A stretch of DNA of 64,000 bases from Streptomyces sp. NBC_01439 (GCF_036227605.1 NZ_CP109487.1:62001-126000), one strand, 5' to 3'; shown: positions 18,381 to 26,902, counted from the first letter of the stretch. The notes: generated from the sequence alone by a model not told the origin. Program-made: numbers and translations.

Positions 18381-18421
18381 TGGTGCCCCCGGCAGGACTC
18401 GAACCTGCGGCCATGTGCTTA
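18381..18421 (-). tRNA. 3' portion of a tRNA gene (truncated)
   Basis: On the minus strand the sequence TAAGCACATGGC, then GCAGGTTCGAGTCCTGC and GGGGGCACCA gives the 3' anticodon stem, a T arm with GTTCGAGTC and paired arms, the acceptor strand and an encoded CCA. The IS element at 18422 begins inside the anticodon loop, so the 5' half is missing. The loop remnant (anticodon ending in U, followed by AA) would suit tRNA-Arg(UCU), but identity is uncertain. Confidence 0.7.
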
Positions 18422-18464
18422 CTGATCGTGTCAGAATGGCTGCTGCATCGGGATCCGCTTCACG

Positions 18465-18776
18465 TCAGGCGGGTTCACCCAGTAGTTCTGCAACCCGCCG
18501 GGCGGCTTCGTCCGGCGGCAGCTCGGCTGGCCAGTGAAGTTGTTCAGCGTGGCCTCGGATGGGGTTTTCATCGCGATCCAGGGGGACGAACTGCCAGTCG
18601 TGGCCGTGCCGCCAGAACACGATCACCCCGTGAGGCCATGCAGGACGGCTGGTGGTCCACCAGAAGGCTGTCCCGCGAGCTTCCTCGTGGCGCTCGTCGG
18701 GGCCGTGTCCGATTGCGGCGCAAGCCGCGGCGAAAGCGGCATCGGCGGTACGTCGATCCTGCCAGAACAAAGCCAC
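18465..18776 (-). CDS. Hypothetical protein, IS passenger
   Basis: 103 aa, starting MALFWQDRRTADAAFAAACA. The middle is Trp/His-rich (AFWWTTSRPAWPHGVIVFWR) and the C-terminus is acidic (LPPDEAARRVAELLGEPA). No family is recognised. It sits between the left end of the right IS and its divergent transposase, the position taken by the CPCC gene in the sister element. The sequence looks like an intact small soluble protein. Confidence 0.55.
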   Translation of the reverse strand: MALFWQDRRTADAAFAAACAAIGHGPDERHEEARGTAFWWTTSRPAWPHGVIVFWRHGHDWQFVPLDRDENPIRGHAEQLHWPAELPPDEAARRVAELLGEPA

Positions 18777-18843
18777 TGGCCGATCTTATCGATGACTTCA
18801 GCGAGTCTGCGATCTTGCGTCCGGCAATCTTGATCGGCAGGCT

Positions 18844-19657
18844 GTGCGGGTGCGTTCTGATCTTGTGCCGGACGCCCTGTGGGAGCGCGTCGCGCCGCTG
18901 CTGCCACCCGTTCCCGAGCGTCGTTTTCGCTACCCCGGACGTCTGCGCGTGCCAGACCGGATAGCGCTCGCAGGCGTGCTGTACGTGCTGCGGACCGGCG
19001 TTGCCTGGCGCGACGTGCCAGCAGAGACCGTGGGCTGCTCCGGAGTCACGGCATGGCGCAGGCTGCGGGATTGGACCGAGGCCGGAGTGTGGCCCCGACC
19101 GCACGCCGCCTTGCTGACCGAGCTTCGGCGAGCGAGCCTGCTGGACCTGGACGACTGTGCCGTCGACGGCTCACACGTCCGAGCCCTGAAAGGGGGATCA
19201 TGTTGGTCCCTCACCGGTCGACCGTGCCCGTCCCGGCTCAAAGCACCACCTGATCGTCGACCGCAACGGTATCCCGCTGGCCGTCACGCTCACCGGCGGC
19301 AACCGGCACGACGTCACCCAGCTCCTGCCACTGGTGGATGCGGTCCCATTGATCCGGGGTCTGCGAGGGCGGCCTCGCCGTCGGCTCCGACGACTGTACG
19401 CGGACCGGGGCTACGACTTCGACAAGTACCGCCGCCAGCTATGGAAGCGCGGCATCAAGCCGATGATCGCCCGACGCGGCATCGCTCACGGCTCCGGACT
19501 CGGCAAAGGGCGCTGGGTCGTAGAGCGCGCGTTCGCCTGGCTGCACCAGTTCAAACGACTCCGCATCCGCTACGAGCACCGGGCAAACCTTCACCAGGGT
19601 CTCCTCGAACTCGCCCGCTCGATCATCTGCCTACGGCGGCTCTCGCGATCATTCTGA
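18844..19657 (+). CDS. IS5-family transposase with a one-base shift at a G run
   Basis: The first part (MRVRSDLVPDALWERVAPLL to SHVRALKGG) and the second part (DHVGPSPVDRARPGSKHHLI to FAWLHQFKRLRIRYEHRANL) are in different frames. They meet at AAAGGGGG near 19190. One fewer G would give a single frame, so expression could need ribosomal or transcriptional slippage, or the gene is simply mutated. All DDE-region motifs, including LYADRGYDFDKYRRQLWKRG and WVVERAFAWL, are otherwise intact. Confidence 0.75.
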
Positions 19658-20196
19658 AACGATCAGTAAGCAACGGGAAGCACCGCCGGTGTGGCTGTGG
19701 TCCTCCAAGACCGGTGCCTCCCCGGCAGACGTGGATCTGTGGTGGCAGGTGTTCCTCAGGAGGTTCGACCTTGAGCACACCTTCAGGTTCGGAAAGCAGA
19801 CTCTCGGCTGGACCACCCCGAAAGTCCGTACTCCTGAGGCCGCAGACCGGTGGACCTGGCTCGTGGTCATCGCCCACACCCAGCTCTGCCTCGCCCGGTT
19901 GCTGGCCGCCGACCTCCGACGGCCCTGGGAGACGCCGGCCAAGCCCGAACGCCTCACCCCGGTCCGGGTCCGCCGAGGGTTCAGGATCATCCGAGCCCAC
20001 CTGCTCTGCCAGGCCCGCGTTCCCCAACCCCGCGGCGCCGGTCCCGGACGACCGCCCGGAAGCAAGAACCGCCACCCCGCACCCCGCTACGACGTCGGTA
20101 AAACCGTCAAACGCTCTGAGACCCTCAAAGACATCGGCAGACCAGGTAGGTCCTGGTAGATGCCGACTCCGCGACGCCCGAGGGTAAAGATCAAGC

Positions 20197-20562
20197 TCAC
20201 CAGACGATGACACCACCGCCCTCGGCTCTGGCTCGCACGGAAGCGGCAACGATGTTGTTGAAGCAACGGGTGACGTACTCCGCGCCGTAGCCGCTGACTT
20301 CACCAAGATGATCGACGTGAGGGCGTATCGCTTCGCACTCGGCCAGGAAGTCGTCGATCTCCCCCCGCTCGACGCGGAGGTTGCCGCCGTCGAGCTGGGG
20401 AAAGAAGCGAGCCCCCAGGGCCCGAACAGCTTCAGAGCCCCACAGTTTGCTGCGCGATCTCTCGAATCCGGCCATGGTCTTGCTGTAGTCGTCGTCGGGA
20501 TCCTCCAGAAGGGTCCACTCGCCGTTGGCTTCGTATACGTAGGTATCCACATTGAGGCTCAT
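20197..20562 (-). CDS. Small acidic hypothetical protein
   Basis: 121 aa from ATG 20562, with CCGGAGA upstream. It begins MSLNVDTYVYEANGEWTLLE and continues through KLWGSEAVRALGARFFPQLD to RCFNNIVAASVRARAEGG. The size, acidic character and position at the edge of a mobile block resemble orphan immunity proteins, but no family can be named. It lies just downstream of the IS701-like transposase remnant in the opposite direction. The interval 20563-20991 shows no gene I can support. Confidence 0.6.
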   Translation of the reverse strand: MSLNVDTYVYEANGEWTLLEDPDDDYSKTMAGFERSRSKLWGSEAVRALGARFFPQLDGGNLRVERGEIDDFLAECEAIRPHVDHLGEVSGYGAEYVTRCFNNIVAASVRARAEGGGVIVW

Positions 20563-20991
20563 GCGCTGATTCTCCGGAGCAAGACCGTGTCGCGTCGACT
20601 GGATTGCAGCTGCCGCGACAACGTCACGGCTGTCACACAGGGCAGCGACTTCGAGACTCTGGTAGCTCTGCGTCATGCCTGAAGATAAAGAACAAGCTAA
20701 GGGGCGGGCACAACCTGGACGAGAGCTCTGAGGAAGCACCGGACAATGTCGTTCGCCTGCACCCGAAGCAGGGATGACCGCCAGACGTCCCCACCGACCG
20801 CAGGTCCAGGACACCTCCTTACCGGGCGGCCGACCGCCGCCCGGGATGCGGTAGAGCAATGTGCTGGATCAAGCAACGCGACTGGTCATGCTGCCTCGTG
20901 ATACCCGGATCGCGGCAGGGGATTCCGTGTATCGCGGGCGTATCGAAAATCGCATACGCCGACGCAACAACCTTGCGTCTTCAGTGGAGGC

Positions 20992-22299
20992 ATGAACCAC
21001 AGCGAATCACAGTCAGCGCCAGATTTGTTCGACCGGGAAACGCCCGTGATCATGGACTCGGATTCGGTACAGGGCATCGACCGGCGGCGGCTGTTCAAAT
21101 GGGGCGGGCTGGCTGCCGCCGGCATGGCGGCGGGCGTGCCGCTGGTGGGAGCCGGGATCGGCCGTGCCCACGCGGCCCCAACCGACTCGTCCGGGGACGA
21201 CCGGATCCCGCGGGACGCCCTGCCCGGCGGAGCTTACGACCGGCACGTGGCGGAACTGGCCGCCGAGGGCAGGTTCTCCGGCGTGGTGCTGCTGTCGCAC
21301 CGGGGCCGCACGGTCCTGTCCCGCAGCTACGGCATGGCCGACAAGGAGAAGGGGATCCCGAACCGCGAGGGCACCGGGTTCAGTCTCAGTTCGGCGGGCA
21401 AGCCGTTCCACGCGGTGGCCATCTTGCAGCTCGCGCAGCAGGGCAAGCTGCGGCTGTCGGACACGGTGGGCGCCCACCTGACCGGCTTCGCCGAGGACGT
21501 CGCCGGGCAGGTGACCATCCACCACCTGCTGTCCGGCACCTCCAGGCTGAGTTCTCCGGATGAGGACGTGCAACGCGTCTTCCAGAGCCGGGGCGAAGTG
21601 CACGAGTACTACGAGCAGCGGGCCCGGCAGGCGGACCTGATGGGCGTCCCGGGCACTCCCGACACCGTCCACGCGGAGGCGGAGGTCACCATTGCCGCGC
21701 TGATCGTGGAGGCCGTGGCCGGCACGACGTACTGGGACTACGTCCGGGAGAACATCTTCAAGCGCTGTGGTATGACCGGCTCGGCGTTCCACACCCGGCC
21801 GCAGTGGCTCACCGACCCGCACATCGCGCACCCGTACATGGAGCTGGCCGACGGCAGCGTGGTGGACGGGCTCCGCAACCTGGACCAGGGCAGCCCGTAC
21901 CCGTACGTACTCGGCAAGAACCCGGGCCGCGCCTTCATCGATGCCCCAGGGGACGGCGGTTTCGCCACCGCGCCGGATCTGGTCCGGTTCGCGCAGGCGC
22001 TGACCGACGGCACGGTGCTGGACCGGCCCTGGGCCGACGTGCTCTTCGGGGCCAAAACCCCCCACGGCCCGACGTCGTTCGGTGCGTACGGGCTCGCGAT
22101 CGACATCGTAAACGGCCAGTGGGAGTACCAGCGTGCCGGTGGAAACCCCGGTGTCGGCGCCAACTGGAGCATCTACCCGTACACCGGCTGGGTCGCCGTC
22201 ACCCTTGTCAACCGCGACTCCGACAGCCTGCCGGACATCCTCGAGCACCAGACGCAGGCCATCACCGGCGCTGCGCGCTCCGGCGGGGCGGGCGGCTGA
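20992..22299 (+). CDS. Tat-exported serine-hydrolase-fold protein with altered active site
   Basis: 435 aa. The N-terminus carries a twin-arginine signal (DRRRLFKWGG, then a hydrophobic stretch and AHAAP cleavage), so it is exported folded. The body is the beta-lactamase/class C PBP fold (GVVLLSHRGRTVLSRSYGMA, then SLSSAGKPFHAVAILQLAQQ). The SxxK motif is kept as SAGK. The usual YxN position reads HAE (TVHAEAEVTIAALIVEA) and the HxG/KTG position reads AGG (QRAGGNPGVGANW). It may have altered or little catalysis. It leads a block with VanZ and two-component genes. Confidence 0.85.
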   Translation: MNHSESQSAPDLFDRETPVIMDSDSVQGIDRRRLFKWGGLAAAGMAAGVPLVGAGIGRAHAAPTDSSGDDRIPRDALPGGAYDRHVAELAAEGRFSGVVLLSHRGRTVLSRSYGMADKEKGIPNREGTGFSLSSAGKPFHAVAILQLAQQGKLRLSDTVGAHLTGFAEDVAGQVTIHHLLSGTSRLSSPDEDVQRVFQSRGEVHEYYEQRARQADLMGVPGTPDTVHAEAEVTIAALIVEAVAGTTYWDYVRENIFKRCGMTGSAFHTRPQWLTDPHIAHPYMELADGSVVDGLRNLDQGSPYPYVLGKNPGRAFIDAPGDGGFATAPDLVRFAQALTDGTVLDRPWADVLFGAKTPHGPTSFGAYGLAIDIVNGQWEYQRAGGNPGVGANWSIYPYTGWVAVTLVNRDSDSLPDILEHQTQAITGAARSGGAGG

Positions 22300-22309
22300 T
22301 GTGGGGAAC

Positions 22310-23005
22310 ATGAACCACAGCCCATCCCCGTCAGTACCACCCCGCCGGATCGTGCTCGCTGGCCTGGCGATCCTCGGCCCGTCAGGCGTGCTGTTCGTCA
22401 TGTGGCGGCCGCTCATGATGGCCGCTCCGGCGTGCACGGCCGGGCGGTGGCACGGCTGCTTCGATACGTTTAACGGGGTGCTGCTCATGATGCTGGTCGG
22501 GCTGCCGTTGGCCGCTCTGCTGGTGTGGGCTCTGGCGAGCCTGCGGCGCGCCGGCGGTGTCACGTCGGCGTGGCGGATGTCACTGGCCGAGGTGGGCGTG
22601 GTCTACGGGGCGGTTCCGATGGTGTGGCTGACCCTGCAACCGGGCCCGGGGGCCGGTGTCGTCCCCGGCCGGGTGAGTCTGATCCCGCTGCGGGACCTGG
22701 TCACGATGGGGCCGGTCGGGACCGGCGGCAACCTGCTGATCTTCGCGGCGCTGGGTTTCTTCGCCCCTATGCGGTTCGTGGCTCTGGCGTCCGTGCCGCG
22801 GATCCTGGTGCTCGGGGCGAGCTGCTCGGTCCTGGTCGAGACCGCACAGTACGTCCTGCGGCTGGACAGGGTGTCGTCCGTGGATGACGTACTGGTCAAC
22901 GCCGTCGGCGCCGTGCTGTTCGGCCTGGCGTCGCGCCGCTTCTGGCGCACTACGGCGGAGGTGCCGTCGGACCAGCCTCGCCCCGCGCCGGCGCTGGCAG
23001 GGTGA
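22310..23005 (+). CDS. VanZ-family membrane protein
   Basis: 231 aa from ATG 22310, 10 bp after the serine-hydrolase gene. The C-terminal half has the VanZ pattern: SLIPLRDLV, GGNLLIFAALGFFAPMRF, VLVETAQYVLRLDRVSSVDD and VLVNAVGAVLFGL. Several hydrophobic helices span it. VanZ confers low-level teicoplanin resistance in enterococcal van clusters; most actinobacterial homologues have no known role. Likely in one operon with its neighbours. Confidence 0.85.
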   Translation: MNHSPSPSVPPRRIVLAGLAILGPSGVLFVMWRPLMMAAPACTAGRWHGCFDTFNGVLLMMLVGLPLAALLVWALASLRRAGGVTSAWRMSLAEVGVVYGAVPMVWLTLQPGPGAGVVPGRVSLIPLRDLVTMGPVGTGGNLLIFAALGFFAPMRFVALASVPRILVLGASCSVLVETAQYVLRLDRVSSVDDVLVNAVGAVLFGLASRRFWRTTAEVPSDQPRPAPALAG

Positions 23006-23064
23006 GTTGCGTGTCCGGTGTGCACCCGTCGGCGCCGATTTCGTGATGACAATAGGCTTCACGC

Positions 23065-23781
23065 ATGCGCGTACTGATCGTGGAGGACGAGCCCTACCTG
23101 GCCGAGGCGGTCCGTGACGGTCTGCGGCTGGAGGCGATTGCCGCCGACATCGCCGGCGACGGCGACACGGCCCTGGAATTGCTCAGCGTCAACTCCTACG
23201 ACCTCGCGGTCCTCGACCGTGACATCCCCGGACCCTCCGGCGATGAGGTCGCCCGGCGCATCGTCGCCTCCGGCAGCGGCATCCCGATCCTCATGCTCAC
23301 CGCTGCCGACCGGATCGACGACAAGGCGTCCGGTTTCGAGCTCGGCGCCGACGACTACCTCACCAAACCGTTCGAGCTGCGCGAGCTCGTCCTGCGGCTG
23401 AGGGCGCTGGACCGCAGACGCGGGTACGCCCGGCCTCCGGTGCGCGAGATCGCGGGCCTGCGGCTCGACCCGTTCCGCCGGGAGGTCTTCCGCGACGAAC
23501 GCTACGTCGCTCTCACCCGCAAGCAGTTCGCGGTGCTGGAAGTCCTCGTCGCCGCCGAGGGCGGGGTCGTCAGGGCCGAAGACCTGCTGGAACGGGCCTG
23601 GGACGAGAACACCAACCCCTTCACCAACGCCGTGCGTATCACGGTCTCCGCGCTGCGCAAACGGCTCGGTGAACCATGGATCATCGCCACGGTGCCCGGC
23701 GTCGGCTACCGGATCGACACCGGCATGAAGATCGTAGCCCGGGACCGCGACGTCGCCGCCCCCGGCAGTACGCATGCATAG
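23065..23781 (+). CDS. OmpR-family response regulator
   Basis: 238 aa. Receiver: MRVLIVEDEPYLAEAVRDGL, phospho-acceptor Asp in LAVLDRDIPGPSG, and Lys in GADDYLTKPFELREL. The C-terminal winged helix reads YVALTRKQFAVLEVLVAAEG and FTNAVRITVSALRKRLGEP, then VPGVGYRID. Its stop overlaps the start of the kinase at 23774 by 8 bp. It probably regulates the adjacent hydrolase-VanZ genes. Confidence 0.93.
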   Translation: MRVLIVEDEPYLAEAVRDGLRLEAIAADIAGDGDTALELLSVNSYDLAVLDRDIPGPSGDEVARRIVASGSGIPILMLTAADRIDDKASGFELGADDYLTKPFELRELVLRLRALDRRRGYARPPVREIAGLRLDPFRREVFRDERYVALTRKQFAVLEVLVAAEGGVVRAEDLLERAWDENTNPFTNAVRITVSALRKRLGEPWIIATVPGVGYRIDTGMKIVARDRDVAAPGSTHA

Positions 23782-24853
23782 ACGCCGAGGGATCAGCGCC
23801 CGACTGAAACTCACCCTCAGCTATGCCGGATTCGTTCTGCTCGCCGGCGTTCTCCTGCTCGCCGTGGTGTGGGTGTTCCTACTGCGCTACGTACCGGACA
23901 GCGAGGTGGGTCTTCTCAGGGTCGCACCCAACCGCTACGTCCTCCTGCAAGTCTTCGTCCCCGCCGCGGCCGCGGCGATGGTCTTCCTGTTCGTGTTCGG
24001 GCTCGTCGGGGGATGGATCCTCGCCGGCCGGATGCTCGCACCACTCACACAGATCACGGATGCAGCCCGGATGACCGAGAACGGGTCGCTGTCCCACCGG
24101 ATCCGCATGAAGGGCCGCCAGGACGAATTCCGTGAACTCTCCGACGCGTTCGACTCGATGCTCGAACAACTCGAGTCCCACGTCGCAGAGCAGCAGCGAT
24201 TCGCTGCGAACGCCTCCCACGAACTGCGCACCCCGCTGGCGATCTCGCGGACGCTCCTCGACGTCGCCCGCAAGGACCCCACGCGGGAACGGGACGAACT
24301 CATCGAACGCCTCTACGCGGTCAATCAGCGGGCGGCCGACCTCACCGAGGCTCTCCTGCTGCTCAGCCGCGGCGACTGCGGAAACTTCACCCGCGAGAGC
24401 CCCGACCTCTCCCTCATAGCCGAAGAAGCCGCCGAAACGCTGCTTCCCCTGGCCGAACAGCGCCGGATCGCGCTGGACGTCACCGGCGGGCCGGCCCCGA
24501 CCAGCGGCTCCACCGAGCTCCTGTCGCGGATGGTGACGAACCTCCTCCAGAACGCCATCGTCCACAACCTCCCCACCGACGGCACCGTGGCGGTCCACAC
24601 CGAGGCGCACGGCGACACGAGCGTGCTGCGGGTCGAGAACACGGGCCGCCGGCTCCCACCGGAACTGGTACCGACCCTCATCGAACCCTTCCGGCGCGGG
24701 ACGGAACGCGTACGCACCGACGAGCACGCCGGCGTCGGCCTCGGCCTGGCCATCGTGCACAGCATCGTCCGCGCCCACGACGGGACCCTCGACCTCGTCC
24801 CCAGCCCCGCCGGCGGCCTCCTCGTCACGGTCCGGCTCCCCAGCACGCCGTAG
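23774..24853 (+). CDS. HAMP-containing sensor histidine kinase
   Basis: 359 aa. Two transmembrane helices (LTLSYAGFVLLAGVLLLAVV; VFVPAAAAAMVFLFVFGLVG) flank a short extracellular loop of about 30 residues. HAMP follows (RMLAPLTQITDAARMTENGS). The H box is FAANASHELRTPLAISRTLL, the N box MVTNLLQNAIVHN and the G2 box GVGLGLAIVHS. The small sensor loop suggests detection of a membrane-associated signal, as in envelope-stress kinases. Confidence 0.92.
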   Translation: MHRRRGISARLKLTLSYAGFVLLAGVLLLAVVWVFLLRYVPDSEVGLLRVAPNRYVLLQVFVPAAAAAMVFLFVFGLVGGWILAGRMLAPLTQITDAARMTENGSLSHRIRMKGRQDEFRELSDAFDSMLEQLESHVAEQQRFAANASHELRTPLAISRTLLDVARKDPTRERDELIERLYAVNQRAADLTEALLLLSRGDCGNFTRESPDLSLIAEEAAETLLPLAEQRRIALDVTGGPAPTSGSTELLSRMVTNLLQNAIVHNLPTDGTVAVHTEAHGDTSVLRVENTGRRLPPELVPTLIEPFRRGTERVRTDEHAGVGLGLAIVHSIVRAHDGTLDLVPSPAGGLLVTVRLPSTP

Positions 24854-25114
24854 GCAGCGTTCCCCGAGTGGGCCCGTTCGGGCCGGCGCCGTTCATGGCG
24901 ATCAGGCCGAGCGCCAGCGTCGACCTCCAGAGCGAACGCCCGGAGTCGAAGCGCTGTCGGCGGCCTCGTGCCCGCCAACGACATCGAAGGTCAGCATGAG
25001 CGGGATGCTTGCACGGTGGCGCGGTAGCCCGCCATGGAATAGGCCACCTGTTGCACCAAGACTGCAAACCCGCCGAAGGTCCCACGCCGCTGAACAGGAG
25101 AACTTGACTGGGAA
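24854..25114. mobile_element. End of a third tyrosine-recombinase-type element (element C)
   Basis: Read inward from 25114, the reverse complement is TTCCCAGTCAAGTTCTCCTG, almost the same as the distal ends of elements A (25609) and B (29196). The 6 bp outside are CACCAC, after which a TPR protein frame begins abruptly. The other end of this element was not found. The 260 bp between here and the histidine kinase hold no gene I can support. Confidence 0.5.
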
Positions 25115-25462
25115 CACCACGGCCTCGCTCAGCAGCACTTCATCCAAGCCCTCCGACTTGCCCGCAACGGCGGAGACGTCCAGGCCGGCTCGTACGTCCT
25201 GGCCACCATGAGCCTGCACGCCTACCTCCAGGGACACGTCAACGAGGCCATCGACATGGCCGAAGGCGCCTACGAACAAGGCAAACACCAGGCCGCTCCC
25301 CGGGTCCTCGCCTTCGCCAAACTCGCCGAAGCCCGTGCCCACGGCAAAGCCGACGACGCCTCCTGCCCCCTGCACGAGGCCGCCGCCCTGCTCACCGACC
25401 ACGCCGGGCAGCGCCTGACCTGGGCCGCCCGCTCCCTCGACCCGCAAGGAGACCTCGCATGA
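25115..25462 (+). pseudogene. C-terminal part of a TPR-type transcriptional regulator
   Basis: The frame opens at the element end with HHGLAQQHFIQALRLARNGG and then SYVLATMSLHAYLQGHVNEA, AYEQGKHQAAPRVLAFAKLA: helical TPR-like units of the large Streptomyces XRE/TPR regulators. After about residue 85 the pattern changes (PLHEAAALLTDHAGQRLTWA), suggesting a fused tail from another gene. The stop overlaps the next start as ATGA, the coupling seen in plasmid-type operons. The N-terminal helix-turn-helix is missing. Confidence 0.6.
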
Positions 25463-25693
25463 CCTCGGTGCTGTACCCGAACTTGCCCGAGGACGCGCTC
25501 GTCGTGCTGATCGGGGCCTCCGACGCGGGCGAGTCGACCCTGGCCCGCACCTGGCCGGCCTCCCAGCTCCTCTCCCTCGACACCCTGCGCGGCACGGTCA
25601 GCGACGACTTCTCTGTCAAGTTCAGCGTGTTGAACTGACGCAGTCCGCCCAGCTGACCGGCCGGTGCGGCCTCGTGCAGGTGGTCGGCGATCC

Positions 25694-26902
25694 TTACTCT
25701 GTTCCGGCGGCGCATTGGAGCTGGAAGTCGACGACGACGCAACTAACCTGTCCGTCTTCGGTGCGGCCGGTCCAGACGGGGTAGGCGCCGTCGCCTTGGC
25801 CAGCACGGAAGGCAATGAGATTCGGCTCGGGCTCTGTGCCGGGCAGTTCGACGCTGAAATGGCTGTCGCTGTCGAGGGGTATGAAAATCTCGTCGTCCAG
25901 CTGGTCTTCGGTCACGGTCCGCGTCGCATCCATGAAAGCCGCTGTGCCGGTATCCACGCCAACCCCGTAGAACTGGCCCTCGCCGAGCAGCTCCAGGTCC
26001 TCGTCGGGCCGGAGGGTCATTTCCCACTTATGGGGAGGGACTTCCAGGAACGTCACCCTGGCCGCAGCGACATCCGCCCCGTGTTTCGTGCGCAAAAGCG
26101 ACAGTGTGACCGGAAAGTCGCCTAGCGGCACTCCGACGGTCCGCAGGTTGCTGATCCAGCCTGGGTCCGAGACCGCCAGCTGCCCTGAGGTGATCCGCAG
26201 CATGCCAGCGTCAATGGGCTCGACGACGGCCGGCCCTTCCCGGGTGTCGCACACACCCGGATTGAACAGTTGCTCAATTCCGGTGGCGCGCAGGGGTCCC
26301 GATCCTTCGTCTACTGACCTGTCGTTGAGGACTACGGTCGTGGCGAACTCGTGGCCCTGCTGGGTGAGGAGCGGAGCGAACAGTTGCCAGTCGCCGAATT
26401 CCGGTGCGGGACAAAGGAAGTCTTCGACGGGCGTCGCGAACCGCCGTTCGGGGACGCTCGACGGGCCGGATGCTCCATCGTGCGATGACTCCGGCGATCC
26501 GCCCCGCGGTCCGGCGAACTCGGACTTCACCTCGATCTGTCCGTCGGCTGAGACGGTGGTGGTCTCTTGAACATCCCACTTCCCGTACAAGTGCGCCTGA
26601 TCGTTGGGAAACTGCCATCGGGTGTTCTGCTGGGCCAGCAACATCCCCGTGCCGTGGGGCTTGAGGTCGATCATCTGCACGCACCAAGACCTGTCGTCGA
26701 ACAGATACACACGCCACATCCGCCCCGGCCAGTATTCGACCAGTGCCAGCGGTTGCTCCCGCGCGGACAGCAGAACCGCGTAATCCTTCCCGGCCGCATG
26801 CTTGCGTGCCGCGAGCCCGCGTGACATCGGGCTCCGATGGGTCATTCCCCGATAGGAACCCCACATCTCGCCGTACGACACATCAAGACTGTCGAAGATC
26901 AC
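25694..26902 (-). CDS. DUF4241-containing hypothetical protein, cargo of element A
   Basis: 402 aa from GTG 26902, with GGGGGAGA nine bases upstream. An N-terminal region (MWRVYLFDDRSWCVQMIDLK; TRWQFPNDQAHLYGKWDVQE) precedes a C-terminal segment (LIAFRAGQGDGAYPVWTGRT; GQVSCVVVDFQLQ) that matches the end of DUF4241: GDGxYPxxxG and a final VxDF strand. The acidic middle (TLRPDEDLELLGEGQFYGVG) suits a soluble protein. DUF4241 genes often sit in toxin-immunity neighbourhoods; the function here is unknown. 26903-27203 holds nothing else I can support. Confidence 0.7.
   Translation of the reverse strand: MIFDSLDVSYGEMWGSYRGMTHRSPMSRGLAARKHAAGKDYAVLLSAREQPLALVEYWPGRMWRVYLFDDRSWCVQMIDLKPHGTGMLLAQQNTRWQFPNDQAHLYGKWDVQETTTVSADGQIEVKSEFAGPRGGSPESSHDGASGPSSVPERRFATPVEDFLCPAPEFGDWQLFAPLLTQQGHEFATTVVLNDRSVDEGSGPLRATGIEQLFNPGVCDTREGPAVVEPIDAGMLRITSGQLAVSDPGWISNLRTVGVPLGDFPVTLSLLRTKHGADVAAARVTFLEVPPHKWEMTLRPDEDLELLGEGQFYGVGVDTGTAAFMDATRTVTEDQLDDEIFIPLDSDSHFSVELPGTEPEPNLIAFRAGQGDGAYPVWTGRTEDGQVSCVVVDFQLQCAAGTE

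Larger units (their letters stand above)
12619..19666. mobile_element. 7.05-kb composite transposon carrying a two-component/ABC module
   Basis: The outer ends are inverted repeats of the same IS (CTGATCATTTCAGAATGA left, CTGATCGTTTCAGAATGA right). TAA flanks both ends (12616-12618 and 19667-19669). Two related inverted IS5-type elements (12619-13971 and 18422-19666) bracket 14086-18334 with a histidine kinase, ABC exporter and response regulator. Because the target gene resumes in frame outside both ends, the block moved as one unit. Confidence 0.8.
18422..19666 (+). mobile_element. IS5-family element, right arm of the composite
   Basis: 1245 bp. Ends are CTGATCGTGTCAGAATGG and (reverse complement) CTGATCGTTTCAGAATGA. 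The left flank is TTA inside a tRNA gene and the right flank TAA, so its own two flanks differ while the composite's outer flanks match. It carries a transposase with one frame break and a 103-aa passenger gene. Confidence 0.8.
11673..20159 (+). pseudogene. IS701-like transposase gene split by a composite transposon
   Basis: The 5' part (11673-12618) reads AFAEASRFRAGFYECLTARR, then DGPVTSPVDL and EHRRGHGALYEDLNRGRI, and ends LLRLKVGHLS. The 3' part (19667-20159) continues KQREAPPVWLWSSKTG, FDLEHTFRFGKQTLGW and GPGRPPGSKNRHPAPR. Removing 12619-19666 with one TAA joins them in frame. A separate single-base deletion near 12140 shifts the 5' half (LDVV is followed out of frame by RLGPENDATAVTA). 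The gene was a DDE transposase of the IS701-like class. Its start may have been clipped by IS3. Confidence 0.82.

Noticed and set aside
21013..22563. Long open frame on the minus strand opposite the serine-hydrolase gene
   Set aside because: It mirrors a well-supported gene with a Tat signal; the frame is open only because of high GC codon bias and its product is low in complexity.
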